A DNA stretch of 64,000 nt from Candidatus Baltobacteraceae bacterium (GTDB lineage: Bacteria; Vulcanimicrobiota; Vulcanimicrobiia; Vulcanimicrobiales; Vulcanimicrobiaceae). Made by a program: the position numbers and the translations under genes. Position 1 is the stretch's first letter; each line of letters opens with the position of its first letter. The stretch covers positions 434,001-498,000 of the forward strand of contig DASXEW010000001.1 of NCBI GenBank assembly GCA_036489885.1, in the 5' to 3' direction. Positions 8,464 through 17,213 of this stretch are shown one piece after another. The notes below the pieces were generated by a model. The model searched no databases and had not been told where the DNA came from. It saw only the letters and a program-made list of their open reading frames with translations.

Positions 8464-9234
8464 GTGATCGTGCCGCGCGCAATCATTTTCGCTTTCATCG
8501 CCGCAGTTTTCGCCAGCACGACGCCTGTGCAGGCGAGCCCGGCGGGCGGCGCAATCTATCTAACGACGCTGCCCAGCGGATCGGATACGTGGGTCGACGG
8601 CGCCTACGTTGGACGCTCGCCGGTGCTGGTCGATGCGCTCGGCCTCGGCAAACACACGATCACGGCTGCGAAGACGGGCTGGGTGAGTCGCGAGCTTCGC
8701 GTCAACGTCAGCGAGCGCGATCCGCTCCAGTTTATCGACCTACAGCTGGAGCGCGATCCAAGCGCGGCTGCGCAAAACGGAACGCTTGCGCTTCACGCCG
8801 GGCTTCCGGTTCGCAGCGTGACCGTCGACGGGACTGCCGTGAAGTTATCATCTGCCGGAAAACTGGACGTGGCCCCAGGGCAACACACGATCGCGGTCGA
8901 GACGGCGAACGGTCGCTTCGAGCGTCAAGTCGATATCTATCCCGACACGACGACGAATGTGGTTGTGCGGATCGGAAGCGAGAGCGCCAACCACGCAATC
9001 GTCGTTGCTCCGGTAACCAACTATTTGCCGATGAGCGACGTAGGCGTCGACGGTAAGCGCATCTCGATCCGGCACAACGGTCATACGGTGAGCGGAGCTC
9101 TCGGCGATGCGACCATGCGCATCGACGGCGAGGCAGCCACCTTTGATACGCCGCCGGCCATGATCGGCGGGAAGCTGTTTCTGCCGCTCGACCTGTTCGT
9201 GCGAATCGGAGCCGTACCGCTTCATCCGCATTAG
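8464..9234 (+). CDS. Secreted PEGA-domain protein with stalk-like C-terminus
   Basis: A 256-residue protein with a signal peptide (hydrophobic core [11 protein letters not shown], cleavage near V-Q-A-S). A PEGA-type beta domain follows at about 28-95 ([11 protein letters not shown], then V-G-R-S-P-V-L-V and G-K-H-T-I-T). A second, degenerate copy lies at about 100-170 (V-R-S-V-T-V-D-G and P-G-Q-H-T-I-A-V-E). The C-terminus ([15 protein letters not shown]) resembles the copper-amine-oxidase-like N domain found in surface proteins. It is probably an envelope or surface protein of unknown role. The GTG at 8464 is used; GTG 8470 is nearly equivalent. Confidence 0.8.
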   Translation: MIVPRAIIFAFIAAVFASTTPVQASPAGGAIYLTTLPSGSDTWVDGAYVGRSPVLVDALGLGKHTITAAKTGWVSRELRVNVSERDPLQFIDLQLERDPSAAAQNGTLALHAGLPVRSVTVDGTAVKLSSAGKLDVAPGQHTIAVETANGRFERQVDIYPDTTTNVVVRIGSESANHAIVVAPVTNYLPMSDVGVDGKRISIRHNGHTVSGALGDATMRIDGEAATFDTPPAMIGGKLFLPLDLFVRIGAVPLHPH

Positions 9235-9276
9235 ATTAAAAGGGAGAGGCTGCGTGGGGCGAACCTAGCTGGTTCC

Positions 9277-10686
9277 GTGCCGGGCATATATATCGAAACG
9301 TTCGGGTGCCAGATGAATGAGGCCGACTCCCAGGAAATTGCGGAGCGGGCTCAGCGCGCCGGCTATACCGTCGTTGACCGTCCGCACGAAGCGGCGATTC
9401 TGGTCGTCAATACGTGTACTGTCCGGGATAACGCCGAGACGCGCGCGTACGGACGGATCGGGCACCTCAAAGCCCTCAAGGATGCGAATCCCGGGATGCG
9501 TCTGGTTGTCACAGGTTGTCTTGCAGAACAAGATCGTGATCGCATGCAGCGCACCATCCCGCACGTCGATGCGATCTTCGGAACGCAGGAGCTCTCGCAG
9601 CTGGGCGATGCGATCGCGGCTTGGCGCAGTGAGTTCGGCGAGATCGATGCGGACGAGGCCGAAGAACGCGCGCTTCTCGTCCCCATGGGTGGCAGCGCCG
9701 ACGGTGTCGCGGATGCGTACTCGCATTTGCGGGCGTTCGTGACCGTGCAACGCGGCTGTTCCTATTACTGTACGTTCTGTATCGTACCGCACGTGCGCGG
9801 GCGGTTCGATCATCGACCGATGGCAGAGATCCTCACCGAGGTCGAGCGCCGCCTGGATGAGGGCGCGCGCGAGATCACGCTCGTCGGCCAGACGGTCAAC
9901 GCGTATCGCGATCCGGGAACGGGAGCGGATTTCGCCGATCTGATGAGCCGGGTCGCCGAGCTTCCGGTACTCGAACGGCTTACGTTCCTGACCTCGCACC
10001 CGAAGGATTTCACGCCGCGGCTCGTCCGCGTGCTCGCTGCCTATCCGAAGATCAACCCGCGCTTGCACTTGCCGCTGCAGTCAGCCTCGAATCCCGTGCT
10101 GCGGAAGATGAACCGCAAATACACGATCGAGGAGTATCGCGCAAAGGTCGCGACCTTCCGCGCGAGCTGTTCCGACTGGGCGTTGACGACGGACCTGATC
10201 GTCGGCTTTCCCGGCGAGAGCGAGGATGATTTCGCGGCGACCCTGGCTGCTTGCCGAGACATCGGCTTTGCGCAAGCCTTCAGCTTCGTCTACTCACCGC
10301 GCCGGGGGACGCCGGCTGCGCGCTGGCAGCAACTTCCGCAAGAGATCGGGGCCGAGCGCCTGCGGGCGCTCAACGTTGCTGTGGATGCGGGCGTCGTTGC
10401 GCACAACGCTGCGAAGGTCGGAACGACGGTGCGTGCGCTGATCAACGGGCCATCGAAGAAAGACCGTTCGAAGCTCGCGGCGCGTACGCTCGACAACGTT
10501 AACGTCATCGCACCGGATAGCGAAGGCGAAGCGCGTAATCCGCGCCCCAACGAACCGTGGCTCGACATCCGCATCGACGCCGCGCACCGCTGGGGATGCT
10601 CCGGAACGATCGTCGGACGTGCGCGCAATTTCGACGGGCCGGCGCGTAACGTTGCTGCGCCCGTACTCGATTTGATCCTCGCTTGA
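9277..10686 (+). CDS. miaB: tRNA-2-methylthio-N6-dimethylallyladenosine synthase MiaB
   Basis: MiaB is a radical SAM methylthiotransferase that adds a methylthio group to i6A37 of tRNAs, acting after MiaA, whose gene lies 4.6 kb downstream. The 469-residue protein has the N-terminal UPF0004 domain with three cluster cysteines (F-G-C-Q-M-N, N-T-C-T-V-R, G-C-L-A-E). The radical SAM motif is C-S-Y-Y-C-T-F-C, and a TRAM-like C-terminal domain follows. Family members such as RimO and MtaB differ in the N-terminal pattern; E-T-F-G-C-Q-M-N favours MiaB. The start is GTG at 9277, giving M-P-G-I-Y-I-E-T-F. Confidence 0.95.
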   Translation: MPGIYIETFGCQMNEADSQEIAERAQRAGYTVVDRPHEAAILVVNTCTVRDNAETRAYGRIGHLKALKDANPGMRLVVTGCLAEQDRDRMQRTIPHVDAIFGTQELSQLGDAIAAWRSEFGEIDADEAEERALLVPMGGSADGVADAYSHLRAFVTVQRGCSYYCTFCIVPHVRGRFDHRPMAEILTEVERRLDEGAREITLVGQTVNAYRDPGTGADFADLMSRVAELPVLERLTFLTSHPKDFTPRLVRVLAAYPKINPRLHLPLQSASNPVLRKMNRKYTIEEYRAKVATFRASCSDWALTTDLIVGFPGESEDDFAATLAACRDIGFAQAFSFVYSPRRGTPAARWQQLPQEIGAERLRALNVAVDAGVVAHNAAKVGTTVRALINGPSKKDRSKLAARTLDNVNVIAPDSEGEARNPRPNEPWLDIRIDAAHRWGCSGTIVGRARNFDGPARNVAAPVLDLILA

Positions 10687-10771
10687 GTTGTGGATTTTGG
10701 GGATAAGCCGCCTCGATTTGCGAATAACTCAACAAACTTGTGAGTAAGCCTGTGGGCACGCCAAATAAGTA

Positions 10772-10800
10772 TTGCAAAGCAACTTGCGCGTGATTAAGAT
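10772..10800 (+). promoter_or_regulatory. Probable sigma-70-type promoter of the small RNA
   Basis: A -35 box TTGCAA at 10772-10777 and a -10 box TAAGAT at 10795-10800 are separated by exactly 17 bases. Transcription would start near 10807, at the foot of a perfect hairpin. Seen by pattern only. Confidence 0.5.
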
Positions 10801-10806
10801 GACATT

Positions 10807-11003
10807 ACTTCAAGCAATTGAAGTGCGGCGCGCGTAGCCGTCGTGGGACACCGGCGATGACGATCAACGCTAACGCGGGGATCTGAGCCGCAACCGAGAA
10901 TCGACGGCCGGCACTGAACTGGGCAACTGGATCAAGTCGGCGAGCAGACTCAAAGCTACGTAGATAGAGCTAGTCGGTACCCCGGCTGGCTCTATCGCTT
11001 TTC
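10807..11003 (+). ncRNA. Candidate structured small RNA or mutS leader
   Basis: No protein frame fits the 435 bases between miaB and mutS. About 197 bases lie between a promoter-like pair and a terminator-like hairpin. They begin with a 7-bp hairpin with a GCAA tetraloop (ACTTCAA-GCAA-TTGAAGT, 10807-10824). A larger fold is possible in which CCGGC near 10845 pairs with GCCGG near 10902. The size would suit a regulatory RNA or an aptamer with attenuator, but I could not match it to 6S, SRP, RNase P or a known riboswitch class. The rest of the gap (11004-11121) holds only a strong GGAG-containing purine run near 11081-11090. That run is followed by TTG 11094, which opens a short frame overlapping the start of mutS. 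Confidence 0.45.
10963..11003 (+). terminator. Terminator-like hairpin before mutS
   Basis: The arms 10963-10977 and 10982-10996 form a 15-bp stem (GATAGAGCTAGTCGG against CCGGCTGGCTCTATC, with G-T wobbles) closed by a TACC loop. A T-rich tail GCTTTTCCTTT follows. The U-tract is interrupted, so termination may be partial. It could end the small RNA or attenuate mutS. Confidence 0.6.
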
Positions 11004-11121
11004 CTTTGGCGCGTTGTTGCGGGCCGGCTCATTTGTGTTTGAACAAACTTCGCCGTCCCGCGCCTAGCGCAGCATCCAAAGGAGTGAGGAGTATTGCCGC
11101 ATCCGAGCAAAACCAAGAATC

Positions 11122-13602
11122 GTGACTCGGTACTCGCCGATGCTCGAGCAGTATTTCGGGATGAAAGCGCGCTATCCCGAAGCGCTGTTGCTCTCACGCG
11201 TCGGTGACTTCTACGAATCGTACGGTGCAGATGCGGAGGCGCTCGCTCGTTCGCTTTCGATTGCATTGACGTCGAAGGAAGCCGGAAGCGGCCAACGGAT
11301 CGCGATGGCGGGCGTGCCGCATCATGCGCTCGATGCGTATCTCGCGAAGCTCGTGATGCAGCGACTCGTCGTTGCACTCGCCGAGCAACTGGAAGTCCCG
11401 GTTCCGAACAAGCTGGTGCGGCGGGACGTCGTGCGCGTGGTGACGCCGGGGACGGTCGTCGAGGAACCGCTTCTCAAGAGCAGCGCCGCGAACTATCTGT
11501 GTGCGCTCGTCGCAATGGGCGATTCTCTCGGCCTCGCGGGCGCCGATCTGTCGACGGGATACGTTGCAGCCACCGCGTTCTCGGGCGAGCACGCGTTCGA
11601 GGACGCGCTTGCCGAGTTGGCGCGCCTTTCGCCGGCCGAGATCGTCGCGGATGTTCCGCCGCAAACGCGCGCTGCACTCGAACTCAATCTCACCGGCGGC
11701 GCTCGCATGACCAGCTCGTCACTTGCGTCGGTCAACGGTGTGGCGCATGCCGCCATAGATGGATTCGACGCCGAGGAAAGCGCCGCGATTTACCGCGCGC
11801 TCGGCGCCATCCGTACCTTCGTGCGCCGTGTGGGCTTCGAAGGCGAGAGCACGCTGCGCGAACCGGTCTACTATGCGCAACGTACGTTTCTGGCGCTCGA
11901 TCCTCGCTCGCGCGCGCATCTCGAGCTGACGCACGCGCTCGGACAAAATGAGAAAGCCACGCTGCTCGCGACGATCGACCGCACGCGGACGGCGATGGGC
12001 TCGCGGATGCTTGCGCGTTGGCTACTCGCGCCGCTCGTCGATCGCGACGCCATCGAGCGCCGCGCTGATACGGTCGAAGCCTTCGTACGCGATCCTGCCC
12101 GGCGTGAATCGCTAGCGACCGTTCTCGACGGCTGTTTCGATCTCGAACGCATCGCGCAGAAGGTGCGCTTGCGCCGCGCGCTGCCGCGCGATCTCGCGTC
12201 ACTTCGCCGCACGCTCGCCTATCTCGATCCGATTCGCGACGCGCTTGCCGATCCGAGTTTACCGCCGAACCTGCACGCCTGCGCCGAGGCAATCGGCAAC
12301 TTTGAAGAGCTGGCGCTCGATCTGCAGCGGAGTCTGGTGGAAGATCCGCCGGCGACGCTCGCTGACGGCGGCGTGATTCGGCCCGACAGCGATCCCGATC
12401 TCGAAGAAGCGGTGTCGCTGCGGACCGACGGTCGCGCACACATCGCGGCGCTCGAAGAGCGCGAACGTGAACGCACCGGAATTCGTTCGCTCAAAGTCAA
12501 GTACGCGAGCGCATTCGGCTACGCAATCGAAATCAGCAAGAATAACCTGGCCGCCGTTCCGGAGAACTACACGCGACGCCAAACGCTGACCAATGGTGAG
12601 CGCTTCGTCACGCCGGAGCTCCGCGAGCTCGACTTGGCGATCGCCAATGCGCAGACGCGTCAGCGCCAACGTGAGGCAGAGCTGTTCGAGACGCTCGTCG
12701 AGCGGGTTGCCGTTCGCGCGGACGATCTTATGCGCGCGGCCGATGCGCTGGCGGAGATCGACGCAGTTTGCGCGCTCGGGCAAGTCGCGGTTGAGCGCGG
12801 CTACGTGCGCCCGCGCTTCGTTGACGGTTCGCATGTCCGGATCGTTGACGGCCGGCATCCGGTCATGGAAGCGATCTTGGGGACGCAGTTTGTTCCGAAC
12901 GACTTGAACGTCGAGGAAGACCACGCCCGGTTTCTGGTACTCACCGGTCCGAACATGGGTGGCAAGTCGACATTTCTGCGGCAGAGCGCGTTGCTCGTCA
13001 TCTTGGCGCAAATCGGAGCGTTCGTTCCGGCGCGTTCGATGGAGCTTGGAATCATCGAGCGCATCTTCACGCGAATCGGCGCCGGCGACGATCTTGCATC
13101 GGGACAGTCGACCTTTTACGTCGAGATGCTCGAAACAGCGAACATCTTGCGGCGCGCGACGCGACGCAGTTTGCTGCTCATCGATGAGGTCGGCCGAGGG
13201 ACCGGGACCGTCGACGGCCTCTCGATCGCGCAAGCGATTTGCGAATACTTGCTCGATCAGGAGATGCGCGCGCCGATCGTCTTGTTTGCGACCCATTTCC
13301 ACGAGCTCGTCGCGCTCGCCGAGCGTTGGCCCCTTGTCGCCAACTATCACATCACTGCGGTGGAGAACACCAAAGACGGTGCGCCGATTTTCTCGCATCG
13401 TGTCTTGCCGGGAAGCTCCTCGCGTTCGTTCGGAATCGAAGTGGCGCGGATGGCGGGTTTGCCGCGGAGCGTCGTCGCGCGAGCCAAAGAGATCGCGCAA
13501 GCTCTTGAAGAGCGTCCAACGCTCGAAGCACAACGTCCGTTACGCGGCCGTATGAGCAAGCCGCAGATCGAGGAACAGCCGCTGCTCTTTCCGCGTTCGT
13601 GA
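11122..13602 (+). CDS. mutS: DNA mismatch repair ATPase MutS
   Basis: MutS recognises mismatches and starts repair with MutL. The 826-residue length is normal for MutS1. Domain I carries the Phe-x-Glu mismatch-reading motif in V-G-D-F-Y-E-S-Y near residue 30. The ATPase has Walker A G-P-N-M-G-G-K-S-T near 609, Walker B L-L-L-I-D-E-V-G-R-G-T, and the conserved F-A-T-H-F-H-E-L. The GTG at 11122 gives M-T-R-Y-S-P-M-L-E-Q-Y, which fits the family, but no good ribosome site lies directly before it. The strongest purine run is about 30 bases upstream, before a TTG in another frame. It is followed by mutL with a GTGA overlap. Confidence 0.97.
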   Translation: MTRYSPMLEQYFGMKARYPEALLLSRVGDFYESYGADAEALARSLSIALTSKEAGSGQRIAMAGVPHHALDAYLAKLVMQRLVVALAEQLEVPVPNKLVRRDVVRVVTPGTVVEEPLLKSSAANYLCALVAMGDSLGLAGADLSTGYVAATAFSGEHAFEDALAELARLSPAEIVADVPPQTRAALELNLTGGARMTSSSLASVNGVAHAAIDGFDAEESAAIYRALGAIRTFVRRVGFEGESTLREPVYYAQRTFLALDPRSRAHLELTHALGQNEKATLLATIDRTRTAMGSRMLARWLLAPLVDRDAIERRADTVEAFVRDPARRESLATVLDGCFDLERIAQKVRLRRALPRDLASLRRTLAYLDPIRDALADPSLPPNLHACAEAIGNFEELALDLQRSLVEDPPATLADGGVIRPDSDPDLEEAVSLRTDGRAHIAALEERERERTGIRSLKVKYASAFGYAIEISKNNLAAVPENYTRRQTLTNGERFVTPELRELDLAIANAQTRQRQREAELFETLVERVAVRADDLMRAADALAEIDAVCALGQVAVERGYVRPRFVDGSHVRIVDGRHPVMEAILGTQFVPNDLNVEEDHARFLVLTGPNMGGKSTFLRQSALLVILAQIGAFVPARSMELGIIERIFTRIGAGDDLASGQSTFYVEMLETANILRRATRRSLLLIDEVGRGTGTVDGLSIAQAICEYLLDQEMRAPIVLFATHFHELVALAERWPLVANYHITAVENTKDGAPIFSHRVLPGSSSRSFGIEVARMAGLPRSVVARAKEIAQALEERPTLEAQRPLRGRMSKPQIEEQPLLFPRS

Positions 13603-15272
13603 TTCAGCTTCTCGATCCGGAAACGATCGGACAGATCGCCGCCGGCGAAGTCGTCGAGCGGCCGATGTCCGTCGTCAAAGAGCTGGTTGAAAACGCGCTC
13701 GATGCCGGCGCCCATCGCATAACCGTGCGCATCGCGGGCGGAGGGCTCGATGAGATCGAAGTCATCGACGACGGTGACGGTATCGCTCCGGCCGAGCTCA
13801 AGCTTGCGGTTTCGCGTCACGCCACCAGCAAATTGCGTGAAACCAGCGATCTGCAGCGCGTAACCACGCTCGGCTTTCGCGGCGAGGGTTTGGCGAGCAT
13901 CGCCTCCGTATCGCGCCTCGAGATCGTATCGCGTACGGCGAACTCCGACATCGGCTCGCGGATCGAAGCCTTCGCCGAGCAAACCGGCGACGTCGAGCCG
14001 GCTGCCTCCCCGGTTGGAACGCGCGTCACGGCACGCGACTTGTTCGGCAACATCCCCGTGCGGCGCGACTTCTTGCGGTCGGCCAGCGCCGAGTTTTCGC
14101 GCATCTCGAATTGGCTGGGGATGATGGCGCTCGCGTATCCGGACACGACGTTTGCGCTCGCGCACGATGGCCGTGACGTGTGGATTCTTCCGTCGGGCGA
14201 CGTCGTCGAGCAACGGCTCGAGCACGTGTTCGGTAAGAACTTGGCGCACGCACTTATCCCGCTGCATCCACTATCAGGCGCGCACGAGATCGGCGTGAGC
14301 GGTTTCGTGAGTGCCCCGGGAACCGATCGCAGCGACCGCCGGATGCAGCATCTCTTCGTCAACGGACGCCTCTTGCGCAGCGGCTTGCTGTCGGGCGTAT
14401 GGAGTGCGGCGTATGCAACGTTTGCAATGAGCGGGCGGCACCCGTTCGGCGTCTTGTTTCTTGCGCTTCCGCCCGATCACGTCGATCCGAACGTTCACCC
14501 CACGAAGACTGACGTGCGCTTGCGCTACGATCGCGCCGTTTTCGAAACGGTTCGTGGAACGCTGACGAATTCGCTGCGCGACAATGCGCGCGAGCGTCTC
14601 TCGCACAGCGTCTCGTTTTCGCCGCTGGCGGCCACCGGCGGCGCGAACGGATCGCAGGCCCCGCTGTTCGCTGCAGATCTCGAGGTTGTACCGGAATCGC
14701 GGACGCGCGTGCTCGCTCAGCTGGACGCAACGTATATTTTGGCGACAGACGGTAACGCGGTCGTCCTGGTCGACCAGCACGCTGCGCACGAGCGGATCGC
14801 TTTTGAGGCGATCGAACGGAACGCGGCTTTAGCGAATCACGCGCAGAGCGAACCGTTGCTCGTGCCCTTCGAGTTTGAGCTCGATGCTGCGCAGAGTCAG
14901 GCGCTCGATCCCGCTCTCGAATCTCTAAGGGCAGCCGGGCTTGAAATCGAGCCATTCGGCGAGCGCGTGTATCGTATCACCGCGACGCCCGCCGGGTATC
15001 GCTGGACGACCGGTTCGCGCGAATTCGACATCGGCGAATTTCTCCGCGACCTCAGCGATGAAACCGTCGGCATGACCTTTCGCGAGCGCGTGTGGGCGTC
15101 GCTTGCTTGTCATTCGGTCGTTCGCGCCCACGAGTTTCTCTCCGACGTCGAGATGCGCGCGCTGCTCGATCAACTTGGAGGATGTCGAAACCCGATGCAT
15201 TGTCCGCATGGCCGGCCGACGGTCGTGCGACTCGACGCCGAGGCGATCGCAAGGCTCTTCAAGCGTACGTGA
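13599..15272 (+). CDS. mutL: DNA mismatch repair protein MutL, endonuclease type
   Basis: MutL couples mismatch recognition to strand removal. The GHKL ATPase domain is at the N-terminus (G-E-V-V-E-R-P, E-N-A-L-D-A-G, D-D-G-D-G-I, G-F-R-G-E-G-L-A-S-I). The C-terminal domain holds D-Q-H-A-A-H-E-R-I-A-F-E, matching the endonuclease motif DQHA-x2-E-x4-E. It also has A-C-H-S and C-P-H-G-R-P, so this MutL should nick DNA itself and need no MutH. At 557 residues it is slightly short in the linker. The GTG start overlaps the mutS TGA (GTGA), and its own TGA overlaps the miaA GTG in the same way. Confidence 0.97.
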   Translation: MIQLLDPETIGQIAAGEVVERPMSVVKELVENALDAGAHRITVRIAGGGLDEIEVIDDGDGIAPAELKLAVSRHATSKLRETSDLQRVTTLGFRGEGLASIASVSRLEIVSRTANSDIGSRIEAFAEQTGDVEPAASPVGTRVTARDLFGNIPVRRDFLRSASAEFSRISNWLGMMALAYPDTTFALAHDGRDVWILPSGDVVEQRLEHVFGKNLAHALIPLHPLSGAHEIGVSGFVSAPGTDRSDRRMQHLFVNGRLLRSGLLSGVWSAAYATFAMSGRHPFGVLFLALPPDHVDPNVHPTKTDVRLRYDRAVFETVRGTLTNSLRDNARERLSHSVSFSPLAATGGANGSQAPLFAADLEVVPESRTRVLAQLDATYILATDGNAVVLVDQHAAHERIAFEAIERNAALANHAQSEPLLVPFEFELDAAQSQALDPALESLRAAGLEIEPFGERVYRITATPAGYRWTTGSREFDIGEFLRDLSDETVGMTFRERVWASLACHSVVRAHEFLSDVEMRALLDQLGGCRNPMHCPHGRPTVVRLDAEAIARLFKRT

Positions 15273-16171
15273 GGTCCGGCGTCGTCATTCTTGCTGGGCC
15301 GACGGCGTCCGGAAAAACCAACCTTGCAATCACACTCGCGAAAGAGCTTGGCGGTGAGATCGTCGGCGCTGACTCGCGCCAGATTTATCGCGGGATGCCG
15401 ATCGGTACGGCTGCACCGACCGCGCTGCAGCTGCGAGAAGTGCCACATCATCTGGTGGGCTTTCTGGATCCGCGCGAGCGATATTCGGCCGCGAGGTTCG
15501 TGCTCGATGCACTCGGCGCAATCGCCGATATCGACGCCCGCGGAAAACAACCGATCGTCACCGGTGGAACCGGATTCTACATCCGTGCGCTAGCCGGTGA
15601 CGTTGCCCTTTCCGGCGCACGCGATGAAAGTTTGCGCGCGCGTCTCGCGCGCGAAGCGCTCATCCATCCGGGCGATTTCATGCACGCGTGGCTTAGCGTT
15701 CTCGATCATGCGCGCGCGGAAGCGCTCGACGCGGCTGACGGTTATCGCGTTGCGCGCGCCCTTGAAGTAGCGCTGGCCGCGCGATCCGATGCCGGGCCAA
15801 TCGACGTCGAACGCCGTTCGCTACGTTCGGAGCAAATGCGCTACGTCAAGGTGTATCTCGACGTTCCAATCGCAGAACTCGAAACGCGGATCGAGGCGCG
15901 CGTCGATGGGATGTTGGAGCAAGGGTTGATCGTGGAAGCCGAGCGGCTGGGTGACGACGTCGTCGCCGCGAGCGCGGTAGGCTACCCGCAAGCCAATGCA
16001 TACTTGCGAGGTCAGGCGACGCGAAAGGAGCTGCGTATGCACCTGCTGCGAGCAACGCGCCGGTACGCAAAACGGCAAGAAACGTGGTTTCGCAGCGAGC
16101 CGGACGTCGAACGCGTGCGACCCGAGCACGCCAGGGAATTCGTCCTTGCTCGCCTGAAGGCGTGGGCATGA
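15269..16171 (+). CDS. miaA: tRNA dimethylallyltransferase MiaA
   Basis: MiaA transfers a dimethylallyl group to A37 of tRNAs reading U-starting codons, giving the substrate of MiaB. The 300-residue protein has the P-loop G-P-T-A-S-G-K-T, the D-S-R-Q-I-Y-R-G-M motif with the catalytic Asp, the G-G-T-G-F-Y-I-R segment, and the C-terminal K-R-Q-E-T-W-F-R. The GTG at 15269 overlaps the mutL stop as GTGA, and the TGA overlaps the hfq ATG as ATGA. The frame is open further upstream inside mutL, but that part is not MiaA-like. Confidence 0.96.
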   Translation: MRSGVVILAGPTASGKTNLAITLAKELGGEIVGADSRQIYRGMPIGTAAPTALQLREVPHHLVGFLDPRERYSAARFVLDALGAIADIDARGKQPIVTGGTGFYIRALAGDVALSGARDESLRARLAREALIHPGDFMHAWLSVLDHARAEALDAADGYRVARALEVALAARSDAGPIDVERRSLRSEQMRYVKVYLDVPIAELETRIEARVDGMLEQGLIVEAERLGDDVVAASAVGYPQANAYLRGQATRKELRMHLLRATRRYAKRQETWFRSEPDVERVRPEHAREFVLARLKAWA

Positions 16172-16428
16172 ACGCGCGGCCGCAGCCTTTACAAGATGCC
16201 TATCTCGGCGAGGTCAAGCGACAAGCCGTTCCGGTTGTCGTGTACTTGATGAACGGCTTTCAGCTACGTGGGGTCGTGAAGGGCTTCGATCCGTTTACGA
16301 TCGTTTTAGAGTACGAACGGAAGTCGCACCTCATCTATAAGCATGCAGTCTCGACCATTTCACCCGAGGGCCCGTTTGCGAGTCCGGCCTTTTCGGGTGA
16401 AGAAGAACGCGCGCGCGCCGGGTCTTAG
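16168..16428 (+). CDS. hfq: RNA chaperone Hfq
   Basis: Hfq is a hexameric Sm-fold protein that helps small RNAs pair with mRNAs. The 86-residue protein has Sm1 (Q-D-A-Y-L-G-E-V-K-R through F-D-P-F-T-I-V-L) and Sm2 with Y-K-H-A-V-S-T-I-S-P, close to the canonical Y-K-H-A-I-S-T. A short acidic/basic tail follows. The miaA-hfq order is the same as in many Proteobacteria. The ATG overlaps the miaA stop; dapF follows after 5 bases. Hfq makes a trans-acting role for the candidate small RNA before mutS conceivable. Confidence 0.95.
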   Translation: MNARPQPLQDAYLGEVKRQAVPVVVYLMNGFQLRGVVKGFDPFTIVLEYERKSHLIYKHAVSTISPEGPFASPAFSGEEERARAGS

Positions 16429-16433
16429 GGAGC

Positions 16434-17213
16434 ATGAACGTCCATCTGGAGCTCTTACATGGGGCTGAAAACGCCTTTGCGCTCCTCGATGACCGCGAGC
16501 CGGGTGAGCGTACGACCCCGGAATACGCCGGGATCGCGCGGGCCGTATTGGATACGGACGGCCTCCTCGTTTTGCTGCCTGCGCAAGCGGGCAGCGTTCG
16601 GATGCGGATGTTCAACCCGGACGGCGGTGAGGCTGAAATGTGCGGCAACGGCGTTCGCTGCGTCGCGCGCTATCTTGAAGAACGAAGCGAGGGCGATCGT
16701 TTTGTTGTCGAGACCTTAGCCGGTCCGATTGGCGCTCGCGTCGTCGACACCGCTCCTTACGCTGTGGAAACGAAGATGGGCGTACCCGTCGTCGGTGAGG
16801 AGAGCGAGCTTGAGGCGGCCGGGCAACGCTGGAAATTCATCAGCATCTCGGTCGGCAATCCACACGCTGTGATTTTCGTCGACGATCTCGATACAGTCGA
16901 TCTTGCGAGGGTGGGACCTGCGATCGAGACGCATCCGCACTTTCCGGGCGGAACGAACGTGCACTTCGTCAAGGTTGCGGGGCGCTCGAAGTTGCAGGTG
17001 CTGCATTGGGAACGTGGCGCAGGCGCGACTCGCGCGTGCGGAACCGGAATCGTCGCGTGCGCGACCGCTGCGGTGCGCGAAGGTTTTGTCGGTGCGCCGG
17101 TTACCGTCATCGCGCCGGGCGGTACGCTTCGTGTCGCATGGACATTTGCGGGTGAAGCGATGTTGACGGGGCCGGTCGAGCACACGGGAGCGCGCGATCT
17201 CGTCGTAACGTGA
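16434..17213 (+). CDS. dapF: Diaminopimelate epimerase
   Basis: DapF converts LL- to meso-diaminopimelate for lysine and peptidoglycan synthesis. The 259-residue protein has both catalytic cysteines in their usual settings: E-M-C-G-N-G-V-R-C and R-A-C-G-T-G. It also has F-N-P-D-G and G-N-P-H-A-V. The first substrate-binding segment reads H-G-A-E-N-A-F instead of the common G-x-G-N-D-F. The ATG at 16434 lies just after GGGAGC. Its TGA overlaps the GTG of the radical SAM gene. Confidence 0.95.
   Translation: MNVHLELLHGAENAFALLDDREPGERTTPEYAGIARAVLDTDGLLVLLPAQAGSVRMRMFNPDGGEAEMCGNGVRCVARYLEERSEGDRFVVETLAGPIGARVVDTAPYAVETKMGVPVVGEESELEAAGQRWKFISISVGNPHAVIFVDDLDTVDLARVGPAIETHPHFPGGTNVHFVKVAGRSKLQVLHWERGAGATRACGTGIVACATAAVREGFVGAPVTVIAPGGTLRVAWTFAGEAMLTGPVEHTGARDLVVT

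Noticed and set aside
10687-10760. Degenerate DnaA-box-like stretches (tgtggat, tgtgagtaa)
   Set aside because: No exact TTATCCACA match, no dnaA, dnaN or parA nearby, and no AT-rich unwinding element, so there is no support for a replication origin.
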